Made by a program: the position numbers and the translations under genes
Shown: piece by piece, positions 1-8,969 of the stretch
Position numbering within the stretch: the first letter of the stretch is position 1
Layout of the letters: each line of letters opens with the position of its first letter
Notes under the pieces: generated by a model
The model's database searches: none
What the model saw: only the letters and a program-made list of their open reading frames with translations
Told to the model about the DNA's origin: nothing
From: CAZMLC01 sp964567125
Lineage (GTDB): Bacteria > Verrucomicrobiota > Kiritimatiellia > RFP12 > UBA1067
NCBI GenBank assembly: GCA_964567125.1
Contig: CAZMLC010000036.1
Span: forward strand, 1 to 26,603
Direction of reading: 5' to 3'
Length of the DNA: 26,603 nucleotides

Positions 1-2654
1 CCAACTCAAGCGTCGCATGTCCGATCATCTCCTCATGCGTATAGCCATACCATTTCCCCACGCGCTCATTGGCTTCGAAGATCTTGCCGTCCTCACGGCC
101 CACAATCAGCCAGGCGTCCGGACTCGTCTTAAAGGCAATACGCAAACGTTCATCGCTGGCATGTTGCCGCACCTCCGCTTGTCGTTCATTCGTGATATCC
201 ATCACCAAGCCAATCGCACCGCAAAAAACACCCTCTCTGAAGATGGGCGAAGAGGAGACGCGGAACCAAATCGGATCGCCATTCTTTTTCCGATAGGCGC
301 TTTCATACACTTGCGCAATACCGGACAGATGTTTGGATCGGCGCTCCGCATGCGTGTGCCGATCATATTCAAAAATAAACGCGTCAATCGATTGCCCCAC
401 CATCTCCTCGCGGGTATATCCCAACAAGTCCGCCAACTGCTGGTTCACAAACACAAAACGCCAATCCGTGTCGTACATGTAGATCCCCTCTTGGGCGGTC
501 TCCACGATACACCGATACTGCTCTTCGCTGGCACGCAACAACTCTTCCGCATGCTTGCGCTCGGCAATTTCAGCGCACAACTGTTGATTGGCCACGACCA
601 GCCGCTCCGTGCGGTCAGCAACCATCTCCTCAAGATGTTGCCGATGCTGTTCCAGTTCACGTTCAACCTCTTTGCGCGCGGTGATATCGATCAATATAGC
701 TAAAATCAGCGGCGGTTCCGTGGCTTGCAGTTCAATGGCCGACAAGGCAACGTAAAAACGCTCGCCTGTTTTCCGCCGCGCGACAACCTCATAGTTTTCG
801 AGAACCTCGCCTTCATCCAGCGTGTAGTTCAGGCGTTGCCGCTCTTCAAGATTTTCATAGAGCCCCAGCTCGGCGGATGTGTGGCCAATCATCTCCTCGC
901 GCGTATACCCAAAGAGTTCGGCCATGCGGGTGTTGACATCAAGCATGCGCCGACCGTCGCATTCGATAATCGAATAGGCAATCAGCTTGGAATTAAACGC
1001 CGCCCGCAAACGTTCATCACTGGCACGCTGCCGAGCTTCCGCTTGCGCGCGTTGCCACTCATGTTCAAATTTGTCCAATGCAAGCGTAATCGCCGCCGCC
1101 GCTTCATTAAAGAGCGTAATTTCCTTTTCACCGAACACGTTGCATTCGGACGCATACGCCGTCAACGCGCCAACAATCTGTCCGCCTTGACAGAAAGGAA
1201 GTGCGATCGATGCCCGGAAGCCATGCTGTGCCGCTGTGGCACGCCATGGCAGCGTACAGGGATCCGCGAAGAAATCATTGCACACATAGGTACGCGCCTC
1301 GCGTACGGCGATACCAGTAGGACCGCACCCTTCCGGACGTTCGTCGGCATAGACATGGATCGTCTTCAGATACTGGCCATCATCGCCGCAACTCGCCACG
1401 GATTCAATCTGCTGCGTCGCCAGGTTCTTCCACCCGACCCACGCCATTTAAAGAGGCTGGCTTCAACCAGGACTTTGCACACCGCCGTAAACAGCTCGTC
1501 GCGCGATTTTACAGCAACTACGGCAAGATTGATCTGACCGACCGCGGCATACAATCTATTGAAGCGCGCAATCTGCGCCTCGTGCTCTTTGCGCTGCGAG
1601 ATGTCGCGAATCACGCTCAACCGGCACCGTTGGCCATCGATTTCAATCAACCGGCTGTTAACCTCAACAGGAAATACGACTCCGTCTTTACGCCGATGCC
1701 GCGTCTCGAAAACAGCGCCTTCCATTGTTCCAGCTGCTTTGAGAAACTCGGGGATGGTTGACCATGTTGAGGGATCGCGCAAATCGGCAATGGTCATGGC
1801 CTTTAATTCATCATACCGATAACCATACGCCTGAACCGCGCGATGGTTGGCTTCGAGGATGCATCCGTTCTCATCCATCATCAGGATCACATCGTTCGCA
1901 TGCTCCATGACGCTCGCCATCCGCTTGAGCATCTCCGCCTGCTCGCGGAGCTGCTGCGCATGCCGCTCAATCGATGCGTTGGCCTCCTGCTGCTCCGTGA
2001 TATCGCACAACATGCCTACCCGCACAGGATCGCCTGCGTCATTGGTGCGCAGCACCGATGCGGTGCGAATCCAGATCGCACGTCCATCGGCTCGGATAAT
2101 CTGCGTATTCAACAAGAGCGGCTGATCATGTTTATACGCCTCCTCCGCTGTTTCGCTTGACAGCACATAACGTTCCGGCGCATAAAACCGTTCACGGTAC
2201 ACGTCCAGCGGCATCTGCAGAGGCCCTTCATCTATACCAAGCAACAGGGCCATTTCGCGCGAGATATAGAGCATGCGCGTCCGCAAATTAATCACATAGC
2301 TGCCAATACCGACCAGATCGTGAGCCAATTCAAGAAAATCAGTCGACAACCCAGCCGCTGACAACACATCGGTCCGCATGGGATTTGCACCAGGAGCACG
2401 CGCCGGACCGACCGCCGAAGCCGCANNNNNNNNNNNNNNNNNNNNNNNNNNNNNNNNNNNNNNNNNNNNNNNNNNNNNNNNNNNNNNNNNNNNNNNNNNN
2501 NNNNNNNNNNNNNNNNNNNNNNNNNGGTCCGCATGGGATTTGCACCAGGAGCACGCGCCGGACCGACCGCCGAAGCCGCATCGTGCGCACAGCCATCACG
2601 CGATTGGTCCGCAGGCAACTCCTGATTCATATTCATCGATTGTTCCTCATCCAT
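1..2654 (-). CDS. Multi-PAS/GAF sensor protein (3' end outside the window; frame broken by a false gap and a 1-nt indel)
   Basis: A large cytoplasmic-type sensor. Order on the minus strand: start at 2654 (MDEEQSMNMNQ, preceded by GAGGGG five bases upstream), a PAS_3-like domain (about 2350-2000, ending CDITEQQ), a second PAS (about 1930-1590, ending RDISQRK), a GAF domain (about 1560-1080), then PAS (about 1030-690, ending IDITARKE), a short coiled coil, PAS (about 530-200, ending MDITNERQ) and a sixth sensory domain cut at base 1. The output domain (histidine kinase, GGDEF or other) lies outside, so the family is open. Two breaks are visible. The 100-N gap with duplicated flanks shifts frame, and collapsing it gives PMRTDVLSAAG in frame. 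At 1447-1449 one missing A (minus strand) turns FKMAWVGWKN into FKWRGSGG followed by a stop; the frame below is open to base 1. I read this as one gene with assembly errors, although a real pseudogene is possible. Confidence 0.75.
2371..2425. repeat. 55-bp direct repeat, copy 1 (left of the gap)
   Basis: This 55-bp stretch ends at the first N and is identical to 2526-2580, which begins at the last N. It codes inside the PAS protein. The position at the contig ends marks it as an assembly overlap, not a biological repeat. Confidence 0.9.
2426..2525. other. Scaffold gap, 100 N (probably artificial)
   Basis: A run of exactly 100 N, the usual placeholder for a gap of unknown size. Because the same 55 bp sits on both sides, the real distance is probably minus 55, meaning that the contigs overlap. 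Removing the Ns and one repeat copy (155 bases) rejoins the PAS gene reading frame. Confidence 0.9.
2526..2580. repeat. 55-bp direct repeat, copy 2 (right of the gap)
   Basis: Identical to 2371-2425. It encodes residues near the N-terminus of the PAS protein (AASAVGPARAPGANPMRT region). See the gap entry. Confidence 0.9.
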
Positions 2655-2836
2655 GAGTTCCCCTCGATCATGTATGAAAATCCGCAAGGAAGTGTTTAGA
2701 CCCTTATACCCATACACAGTCCAACCACACACCCTGTGACCGTATATAACAGTCACAAATCACAACACATAAAGCAAGATGATTCGCGAAGCATGCACGC
2801 GTTTTGCGCACGATTTTTGTTTGCACGCCTGCACCG

Positions 2837-2860
2837 TTGTTCAGTTCGTTGACTGAACAA
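2837..2860. promoter_or_regulatory. 9-bp perfect inverted repeat upstream of the sensor gene, operator-like
   Basis: TTGTTCAGT and ACTGAACAA are perfect complements separated by six bases. It lies in the 333-bp interval (2655-2987) between the SGNH gene and the PAS gene, about 180 bp upstream of the PAS start. Neither strand has a T-run after it, so an operator fits better than a terminator. I see no other strong element in this interval. A shorter CGCAGC/GCTGCG hairpin at 2947-2964 could end SGNH transcription weakly. Confidence 0.35.
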
Positions 2861-2987
2861 AAACCCTATTCACACGCGTAAACGCGAATATATCAACACC
2901 AAAACGCATCCGGGTGGTGCGCTTTGAAAATGTCTTTGCATCACGACGCAGCTTCATCGCTGCGCGTAGTGTCATGCGGCAGTACGC

Positions 2988-4865
2988 TTATTTGTCCGAC
3001 CTGAACCAGCGTTCCAACAGCCGGGCGATGATCTGGCATCCGCGTTCGTTCGCATGAACCGCGTCGCCCATGAACCAGCCATACGTCTTCCCACTCTCTT
3101 GGATGTAGGCCCACCACGGTCCCGTCATGTCAAAAAAGGCGCACTTTTCCTCTGCCGCCACCTTCTGCATGTTGAACCGGAAGTTATTCGTAGTCGTATC
3201 GATCTCACGCGTAAAGGTGCGGATGTGTTCATCGCGCATCGCCCCGAAGACCGGCGTCAGCAAGAGCACCTCGGTATCCGGTTTCTTGGCGCGCACCTGC
3301 TGGATCACGGAGCGGACCGCCTCGGCGTCACCGCCGTTCGAGATGCCGCCGATCACCAAAAGATCCGGATTGTGCCTGAGCACATAATCCTGAACGCGGT
3401 TTTCCTCGCGATAATATTTGCATCCCGTTGAACTGCGCAACGAAGGGATCTTGATAATTTTGCAGCGCGGATAATCGCGCATGAGCAGCTGTTCAAACGC
3501 GGACGCTGATGTGTTGCCCATGATGCTATCGCCCAGCAGGACCATGCGCAGTTCGCCGCCGTTACGCAGCTTATCCATGGTCTTCGGAATATGTACAAAG
3601 CGCCCCTGCTGCGGCTGATAGTGCAGCGGATCCATGGCCGCGTAAATCGCATCGATGCGCTCCAGCGTGCTCTTGCCTGCAAACGGATCCGTCACTGTGC
3701 CGTTCAGCAGAAACCCGCCGATCCGCGCGCAGCCGGACGAGGCGATCGTGATAACGAGTTCGTGTTCCCGCGTGCGGTCAAGCCCTTTCGCCAGCGCAGT
3801 TGGCCGCATCATGGGTCCGGCAACATCCTTGGCCGCGACCAGTTTTTTGCCTGCAGCGCCGTCAATCGCGTAGTCCAGATCCGCGCTGTCTTTGTCGAGC
3901 ACATCAAGCAGACCGATTTCAGAACCTTTGAATTTGAGCGTCAGCGTATCGCCCTGCTGGCTGGAGATCAGCAGATGGCGGAAGGGCGGAATCGGACTCG
4001 TCTGCCCGGGCTTCCAACTGCCCGTCTTTACGACCTGCTGATGCTCGTACGCAATGATACGGCCATTGTCGTCGGTCTGCGGAAAGAGCGGCGCAGGCAA
4101 TTTGAAGGCCACCGGTTTTGCAGGAACCGGATAGGCGCTCATGAGGGCATCGCAGAAGGATGCCACAGCCTCCGCATAAACCTTAGCCCCGGCATCGGTC
4201 GGATTGATTCCGTCGGCGGAAAAAGCCTCCCATGAAATCGCGCCGGAGGCGATCTTATCCGCAGCATATTTGGCCAAGTTCAGACTCGGAACACCATAGT
4301 GCTGTGCAATCTGCTCGCAGACCTGGATATAGGCCGGCACCTTCCCCGCCTTGTAATCCTGCAGCATCTCAGGGGTCAGTGTGTAGACCAGGATGCGGCT
4401 ATGCGTTGCGCGATAGAGCGTGATCTGACGGATCAATCCCTCTAGCGCGGTCTTGACCTGCTCCAGATCCGCAGTGCGGTCGCCCGCGGCAAAGTCCAGA
4501 ATCGCCAGATGCCCGCTGCAGATCACCTCGCCGAAGACCGGCTGGCCGCGACTGCACCGGTAGAGACCGAACCAGCTGCCTCCGGGATACATGTGGCGCG
4601 TCTCATTCATGCCCGCCTTGGGGAAGTGCTTTTTAAACCCCTTCACCATCTGCGCGGAATAACGGAGCGAGGAATCCTTCAGCCCTGTCCCAGCCAGCAC
4701 GGAGTCGCCGATAAAGAAGAGATATTGGTTGCCGACCTTGTCGTTTTGAAAAAAGTACTGGCTGTTGGGAATGCCGCCCCGAACCTGATAGTACTCCGCC
4801 GCAGTCGCTGTCCCCGCAATGACTAAAGCGCAAAGAACCATGCTTCTCAATACGCGTGATTTCAC
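2988..4865 (-). CDS. Exported protein with two SGNH-hydrolase domains
   Basis: 625 residues with a GTG start preceded by GAGGGGG at eight bases. Residues 1-23 form a signal peptide ending in ATAA. The first SGNH domain has block I FIGDS (Ser55), but its block V reads DGIN (Asp218, Asn221), with Asn where the catalytic His normally sits. Residues about 260-395 look like a beta-rich intervening domain. The second SGNH domain has GDS (Ser447), block III GISN (Gly507, Asn510) and an intact DAVH (Asp601, His604). SGNH enzymes of this secreted type usually remove acetyl or other acyl groups from polysaccharides; the substrate here is not visible. It is followed by the sensor gene and preceded (149 bp) by another secreted esterase on the same strand, so the two may share transcription. 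Inference: only the C-terminal domain is catalytic, and the first may bind substrate. Confidence 0.8.
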   Translation of the reverse strand: MKSRVLRSMVLCALVIAGTATAAEYYQVRGGIPNSQYFFQNDKVGNQYLFFIGDSVLAGTGLKDSSLRYSAQMVKGFKKHFPKAGMNETRHMYPGGSWFGLYRCSRGQPVFGEVICSGHLAILDFAAGDRTADLEQVKTALEGLIRQITLYRATHSRILVYTLTPEMLQDYKAGKVPAYIQVCEQIAQHYGVPSLNLAKYAADKIASGAISWEAFSADGINPTDAGAKVYAEAVASFCDALMSAYPVPAKPVAFKLPAPLFPQTDDNGRIIAYEHQQVVKTGSWKPGQTSPIPPFRHLLISSQQGDTLTLKFKGSEIGLLDVLDKDSADLDYAIDGAAGKKLVAAKDVAGPMMRPTALAKGLDRTREHELVITIASSGCARIGGFLLNGTVTDPFAGKSTLERIDAIYAAMDPLHYQPQQGRFVHIPKTMDKLRNGGELRMVLLGDSIMGNTSASAFEQLLMRDYPRCKIIKIPSLRSSTGCKYYREENRVQDYVLRHNPDLLVIGGISNGGDAEAVRSVIQQVRAKKPDTEVLLLTPVFGAMRDEHIRTFTREIDTTTNNFRFNMQKVAAEEKCAFFDMTGPWWAYIQESGKTYGWFMGDAVHANERGCQIIARLLERWFRSDK

Positions 4866-5014
4866 GTTTTGTGCCCCCTCTTTGATTGTTTTAAAGATAC
4901 ATCGGATGGCTTTTCATCCACAGCATAATCATACCGTTTAACACCCGACTCCGCAAGAAGAAGCCCTCAGTCGCAATTCATTCATCACGGCGCGACGCGT
5001 GGCCTTGCCGAATC

Positions 5015-6361
5015 TCACTGCGGCGTTTTTCCCCCGTGTAGAAGTGCGAAGAGTTCATCCATTGCAGACACCTTTGAGCCGTGGCCCACAAATGTGCAGT
5101 CCATGCCGTCCGCATCGCATATCTCCTTGAACTTGAGGCAGAAGACAGGCGAGTGGATGCTTTCGAACGGCGTTTCCTTTTCCTTTATCGCCGTGCCATT
5201 CACCACCCATATCTTTGGATTGCGTCCGGCTTTCTTTGCCACTGGCACAAGCTGCGCCGCGCTCCACCGATTGATTTCCGGCATCAGCGCGTCGCGCTGC
5301 GCCAGATAGTCCGTGTAGGTGCGGCAGTCGAAGGCATGCGGGCCGTACTCGATCGCTGGCAGCCATGAGCGAACTTGCTTCGGATCGAGTGATGTCTGCG
5401 GTGAATATGCCACCACACCCGCGACCGGCGGACATTCCGGAGAGAGCGCAGCCCAGAGAATCGAGGCTCCGCCAGCAGACCCTCCCGTCATCCCGACGCG
5501 GGATATGTCGAGATTCCACTCCTTCGCCTGTGCGGCGAGGAATCGCAGAAGCGATGCGCAGTCCTCAAGGCATGCCTTCACGGGCGGTTTCACGCCGTCC
5601 CTGCTGGCGTCCTGAATAAAGCGATATTGCAGGGTCACGAACGCCAGCCCCTCTCGGTCGCAGCGAGACACCAGCCCGTCGGCACCGGGTTCCACCATCC
5701 CCCCAGAAGTCCATCCCCCTCCATGGCAATTGATCAGTACGGGCAAAGGCTTGGTACCGCTCTGTTTAGGCGGCAGCCACAGGTTGAAACGCTGTTTCCA
5801 GTGGGGGCCGTAAGCGATGTCGGCGCGATCCGGCGCGCGCAGCGAGAACAGCTTGACGCTGGACCACTTACTGCCGTGCGAGACCAGCCGATCTTTCGGC
5901 TTGCGTCCGAATACCGCCGCCACGGCATCCAGCCACAGCTCTCCCGCGTCATTGAAGTCCTGAATGATCCACTTACCGTCGGCATAGCCGTTCCAGCCGT
6001 CGATGACGATGTCGCGTCCGTTGGCGGAACGCACGGCTGCGCGCAACGTCTTTTCGAATGTCACGGGAGTCTGAGCGCGGTCCTTGCGGTTGACCGTCAC
6101 CACGACGGCGTTAGACGGTACGTTCTCCGAGAGACTGTCGATTCCGCAGTTCGTGGCCAGGGCGAGCTCGCGTTCCATGACGCCCGGATCCGTGGACTTG
6201 GTCCAGCCCATGATGGGATCCACGCCCGGGAACGTCTTCCCGTCCTGCGGGTAGTACGTTGCGATGACCTTGCCGAAGTTTTCCTTGGCCTCGGCGTTGA
6301 ACCCCGAACAGACCGCGATTGCCGCGGTCAAAATGACAGTCAATGTTCTTCTCATGTGCAT
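5015..6361 (-). CDS. Secreted alpha/beta-hydrolase, esterase/lipase-like (BD-FAE/HSL type)
   Basis: 448 residues, with a signal peptide ending near residue 25 (NAEA). The C-terminal half (about 180-445) is an alpha/beta-hydrolase. It shows the HGGGW oxyanion motif (213-217), the nucleophile elbow GGSAGG (Ser295) and a plausible catalytic His427 (GHGSK); the acid residue is not certain. The stretch AYGPHWKQRFNLWLP just before HGGG is typical of feruloyl/acetyl esterases. Residues about 28-175 form an additional N-terminal region that I cannot assign. Met3 (base 6355) has GAG six bases upstream and may be the true start. The gene lies between the yidC terminator and the SGNH gene on the same strand. 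The likely role is de-esterification of plant or algal polysaccharide outside the cytoplasm; substrate is inferred from family only. Confidence 0.78.
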   Translation of the reverse strand: MHMRRTLTVILTAAIAVCSGFNAEAKENFGKVIATYYPQDGKTFPGVDPIMGWTKSTDPGVMERELALATNCGIDSLSENVPSNAVVVTVNRKDRAQTPVTFEKTLRAAVRSANGRDIVIDGWNGYADGKWIIQDFNDAGELWLDAVAAVFGRKPKDRLVSHGSKWSSVKLFSLRAPDRADIAYGPHWKQRFNLWLPPKQSGTKPLPVLINCHGGGWTSGGMVEPGADGLVSRCDREGLAFVTLQYRFIQDASRDGVKPPVKACLEDCASLLRFLAAQAKEWNLDISRVGMTGGSAGGASILWAALSPECPPVAGVVAYSPQTSLDPKQVRSWLPAIEYGPHAFDCRTYTDYLAQRDALMPEINRWSAAQLVPVAKKAGRNPKIWVVNGTAIKEKETPFESIHSPVFCLKFKEICDADGMDCTFVGHGSKVSAMDELFALLHGGKTPQ

Positions 6362-6415
6362 CTCATTTATGGTTCAATCCCCGTTTAGAGAGGATTTGTT
6401 ATCAAAACGGATATG

Positions 6416-6466
6416 CGCAAACAAAAACGCCACGCATTGATCCGACGATCGGAAAAACACGTGGCG
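6416..6466 (-). terminator. Rho-independent terminator after yidC
   Basis: On the minus strand CGCCACG and CGTGGCG (6466-6460 and 6434-6428) form a 7-bp stem. The loop contains a small inner hairpin, and TTTTTGTTT follows. It lies 27 bases past the yidC stop and separates the rpmH-yidC unit from the esterase gene. Confidence 0.65.
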
Positions 6467-6493
6467 CATGAAGACGGTGAACCCTTTCGGCAA

Positions 6494-8308
6494 TTACCCG
6501 CGCGCATCCGCGCGGCGCTGCTGACGCGTCTGGATCACCTCGACCTCCGGTTTGTGCGGATGGCTGACATTACGCCGCATCATCAGCATCTGGACAATTG
6601 AGAGCACCTGGCTGACCGTCCAGTAGAGCGAGAGCGCAGAGGGGAAGCTGTAGAACATGAAGAGCATCATGATCGGCATCATGATCATCATCATCTTCTG
6701 CTGCTGGGGATCGCCGGCGGAAGGGGTCAGGTAACTCTGGATCGCCATGGTGGCGGCCATCAGGACCGGCAGGATATTGAGTGCACCGACAAACGGGATC
6801 AGCCCCTTGAAGAGATTCTCCGGCTCGCTCAGATCGGCAATCCAGAGGAACGACGCATAGCGCAATTCAACGGCGCTGCGCAGCACGGTAAAGAGTGCGA
6901 TGAAGACCGGAATCTGGACGAGCATCGGCAGGCAACTGGAGAGCGGATTGACCTTGTTGTCGCGATAGACAGCCCATGTCTCCTGCTGCATCTTCTGCGG
7001 ATTATCCTTGTAGAGCGCCTGAATCTCTTTCAGCTTGGGCTGGATCTCCTGCATCTTCTTCATGCTCTTGGTACTGCTGTGCGTCAAGGGCCAGAAGATG
7101 ATGCGCACGAGCACGGTCAGCAGCAGGATGGCCACGCCGTAATTCGGAATCAGGCTGTAGAAGAAATTGAGCGTCGGCAGCAGCAGCTTGCAGAACCAGC
7201 TGAAGAAACCGAATTCCATGACATCGTCCATCTTGTTGCCCATGGAACGCAGCAGCGACAGTTTCTTAGGGCCCAGATACATCGTATAGTTGCGGGTCAC
7301 AACCTGGCCTTGCGCCAACACCTGTCCAGCATATTGAATGCGCGCCGCAACGGATTTGAGCGCGTAGGTCTGTTTCTGCGGATCGCGCACCGCAGTCATC
7401 TCGAAGCCACTATTGGGAACATCAGAGGACAGCGCTGCCACAAAGAAACGCGACTTCAGCGCCACCCACTTCTGCGCCGCAGCGATCGGCACTGAAATCT
7501 TCTCCGGCATGCCGGCTGCGGAGGTTGAACCGCCGCAGCCGCCCGGCGTCCCGCCGACCAAATAGGTCTTGGTCTGCTTTTCAGAGCCCCAGTAGACTGT
7601 CTTGGCATCGGGCGTAGCGGGCAGCGAATCCAGGGAGAGCATATCGTTGGCTGAAGCGCCCATGGCGAGCACGCCAAGGTTCATGCTGTTATCCGCCAAG
7701 GTGACGACCTCGGAGCTGACATTCTTGATCGTATCGGAAATCTTGATCTGATAATCCTTGAGCAATTCGATCCGGCGCGTCACCGTGAGGCCTTTCTGGG
7801 TGGCCACGGTCAACGTGACCGCCTGCTTGCCCGCATCGCGCTCCAGCGCATACGCCGCATTCGCGGCCAGACCGGGCAGGCCGTTCAGGGCCAATGCCGG
7901 AACATCGGTAAAGTCAAACGCCACGGCCGGATTTTTTTCGCTCTTCGGACCAGGATGGGTTGCAAACTGGCTCAACGTCGCGTGCGTCAGCACGGCACCA
8001 TGGGAGGAGACCTTCACCTGCATCTCACCATCTTCAAGAACAGCGACGTCCTCGGGAACCGCGGGCTTTTCCACGACAGGTTCAGCAACAACCGGGGCGA
8101 CAGGCGCTGCAGGAGCCGCAGGCGCGCCAAGTGAAGCGGCGGTGTTTGTCGCCGGTGCAGGTGCAGCGGCCGCGGTTTGCTTCGCCCGCTCCGCGGCTGC
8201 GGCAGCCTGCTTAGCCGCCTGCTGCTGACTGAAAAAGAGCCAACCGACCAACAGCAATCCTAAAAGTCCAGCAATGAGTTTCTCTTGCTTATTCATCTCT
8301 TCTCTCAT
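6494..8308 (-). CDS. yidC: Membrane protein insertase YidC
   Basis: 604 residues. YidC inserts proteins into the inner membrane, alone or with SecYEG. The first membrane segment is at about 11-27, followed by an Ala/Pro-rich linker (30-85), a large periplasmic domain (about 90-345), and the conserved five-helix core from about 365. The core shows VRIIFWPLT with the groove arginine at 402, NPLSSCLPMLVQIPVFIALF starting at residue 454, and the last helices ending near 577, then a short basic tail. The length and periplasmic domain match the Gram-negative form. The start ATG overlaps the yidD stop as ATGA; Met5 is an alternative with similar support. It is the last gene of the rpmH-rnpA-yidD-yidC unit, with a terminator directly downstream. 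Confidence 0.97.
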   Translation of the reverse strand: MREEMNKQEKLIAGLLGLLLVGWLFFSQQQAAKQAAAAAERAKQTAAAAPAPATNTAASLGAPAAPAAPVAPVVAEPVVEKPAVPEDVAVLEDGEMQVKVSSHGAVLTHATLSQFATHPGPKSEKNPAVAFDFTDVPALALNGLPGLAANAAYALERDAGKQAVTLTVATQKGLTVTRRIELLKDYQIKISDTIKNVSSEVVTLADNSMNLGVLAMGASANDMLSLDSLPATPDAKTVYWGSEKQTKTYLVGGTPGGCGGSTSAAGMPEKISVPIAAAQKWVALKSRFFVAALSSDVPNSGFEMTAVRDPQKQTYALKSVAARIQYAGQVLAQGQVVTRNYTMYLGPKKLSLLRSMGNKMDDVMEFGFFSWFCKLLLPTLNFFYSLIPNYGVAILLLTVLVRIIFWPLTHSSTKSMKKMQEIQPKLKEIQALYKDNPQKMQQETWAVYRDNKVNPLSSCLPMLVQIPVFIALFTVLRSAVELRYASFLWIADLSEPENLFKGLIPFVGALNILPVLMAATMAIQSYLTPSAGDPQQQKMMMIMMPIMMLFMFYSFPSALSLYWTVSQVLSIVQMLMMRRNVSHPHKPEVEVIQTRQQRRADARG

Positions 8309-8571
8309 CCTTTCTTATTCACGTTGCGCGGGGGCACCGGATCGTATCCGGAGGGACCCAGAGGGCGACAGCGGATCAGGCGCCGCAGGGTCAGCCAACT
8401 TCCCTTAAAAAAACCATGCGTCTTCAGCGCTTCAATGCAGTACGCTGAACAGGAGGGTTCAAAACGGCAGCAGTTGCCCAGCATGGGCGACAGAGTGACC
8501 TGATAGGCACGCACGCAGAGAATCAGCACCCAGCAGACGAGCTGACCTATGCCGGCGAAGAGGCGTCGCAT
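8305..8571 (-). CDS. yidD: Membrane protein insertion efficiency factor YidD
   Basis: 88 residues from Met at 8571, chosen because GGAGGAG lies six bases upstream; an ORF start at 8604 lacks this and would overlap rnpA further. The family signature CCRFEPSCSAYCIEAL is present, followed by GFFKGSWLTLRRLIRCRPLGPSGYDPVP in the expected order. YidD is a small amphipathic inner-membrane-associated protein thought to assist YidC-dependent insertion. It overlaps the rnpA end by 25 bases and the yidC start by 4 bases, so translation is probably coupled. Confidence 0.95.
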   Translation of the reverse strand: MRRLFAGIGQLVCWVLILCVRAYQVTLSPMLGNCCRFEPSCSAYCIEALKTHGFFKGSWLTLRRLIRCRPLGPSGYDPVPPRNVNKKG

Positions 8572-8966
8572 GCCTTTCTCCTCCAGATCTTCGCGCGCTG
8601 GCACACCCGCTCAAAATCAAGGGCAACCTCCTGATACGTCTTGCCCTTTATGCCACTCCGGGCCACCAGCAGAATATCGACCTCTTCACACAGCGCGTCC
8701 CGGTTGAGGCGGAACGCCTCGCGCATCAAGCGCTTGGCCCGATTGCGTTCGACCGCCAGTGGAAGCGCCCTCTTAGAAACAACAACGCCGGCTTTGCGGC
8801 CGGCGTCTGGCAAACAAGCAACCCAAAGAACCAGCGTTCTTCCGTAAAATGAACGCTTTGCGGCAAAGACCGCACGGTATTTGGCTGACTCAAGTCGAAA
8901 AGGCCGGAACGGTTTCCGTATCCGACTTGTTGTTTGAACAGCATCATTCATGACGCCATCGGGCAT
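8547..8966 (-). CDS. rnpA: Ribonuclease P protein component
   Basis: 139 residues. This is the protein subunit of RNase P, which removes 5' leaders from tRNA precursors together with the catalytic RNA. The RNR signature ERNRAKRLMREAFR is at residues 73-86, preceded by GVVVSKRALPLAV as usual. The N-terminal F-rich segment RPFRLESAKYRAVF corresponds to the substrate-binding cleft region. Met at 8966 is three bases after the rpmH stop, with AGGTG overlapping the rpmH end; Met6 is an alternative. The gene order rpmH-rnpA-yidD-yidC is widely conserved. Confidence 0.95.
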   Translation of the reverse strand: MPDGVMNDAVQTTSRIRKPFRPFRLESAKYRAVFAAKRSFYGRTLVLWVACLPDAGRKAGVVVSKRALPLAVERNRAKRLMREAFRLNRDALCEEVDILLVARSGIKGKTYQEVALDFERVCQRAKIWRRKACDASSPA

Positions 8967-8969
8967 CGA

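Noticed and set aside
725..1537. 270-codon open frame on the plus strand
   Set aside because: It is antisense to clear PAS/GAF coding sequence and its translation has no recognisable domain.
2371..2580. 55-bp direct repeats as a target-site duplication or mobile element
   Set aside because: They abut the Ns exactly and collapse to one in-frame coding sequence, so an assembly overlap explains them.
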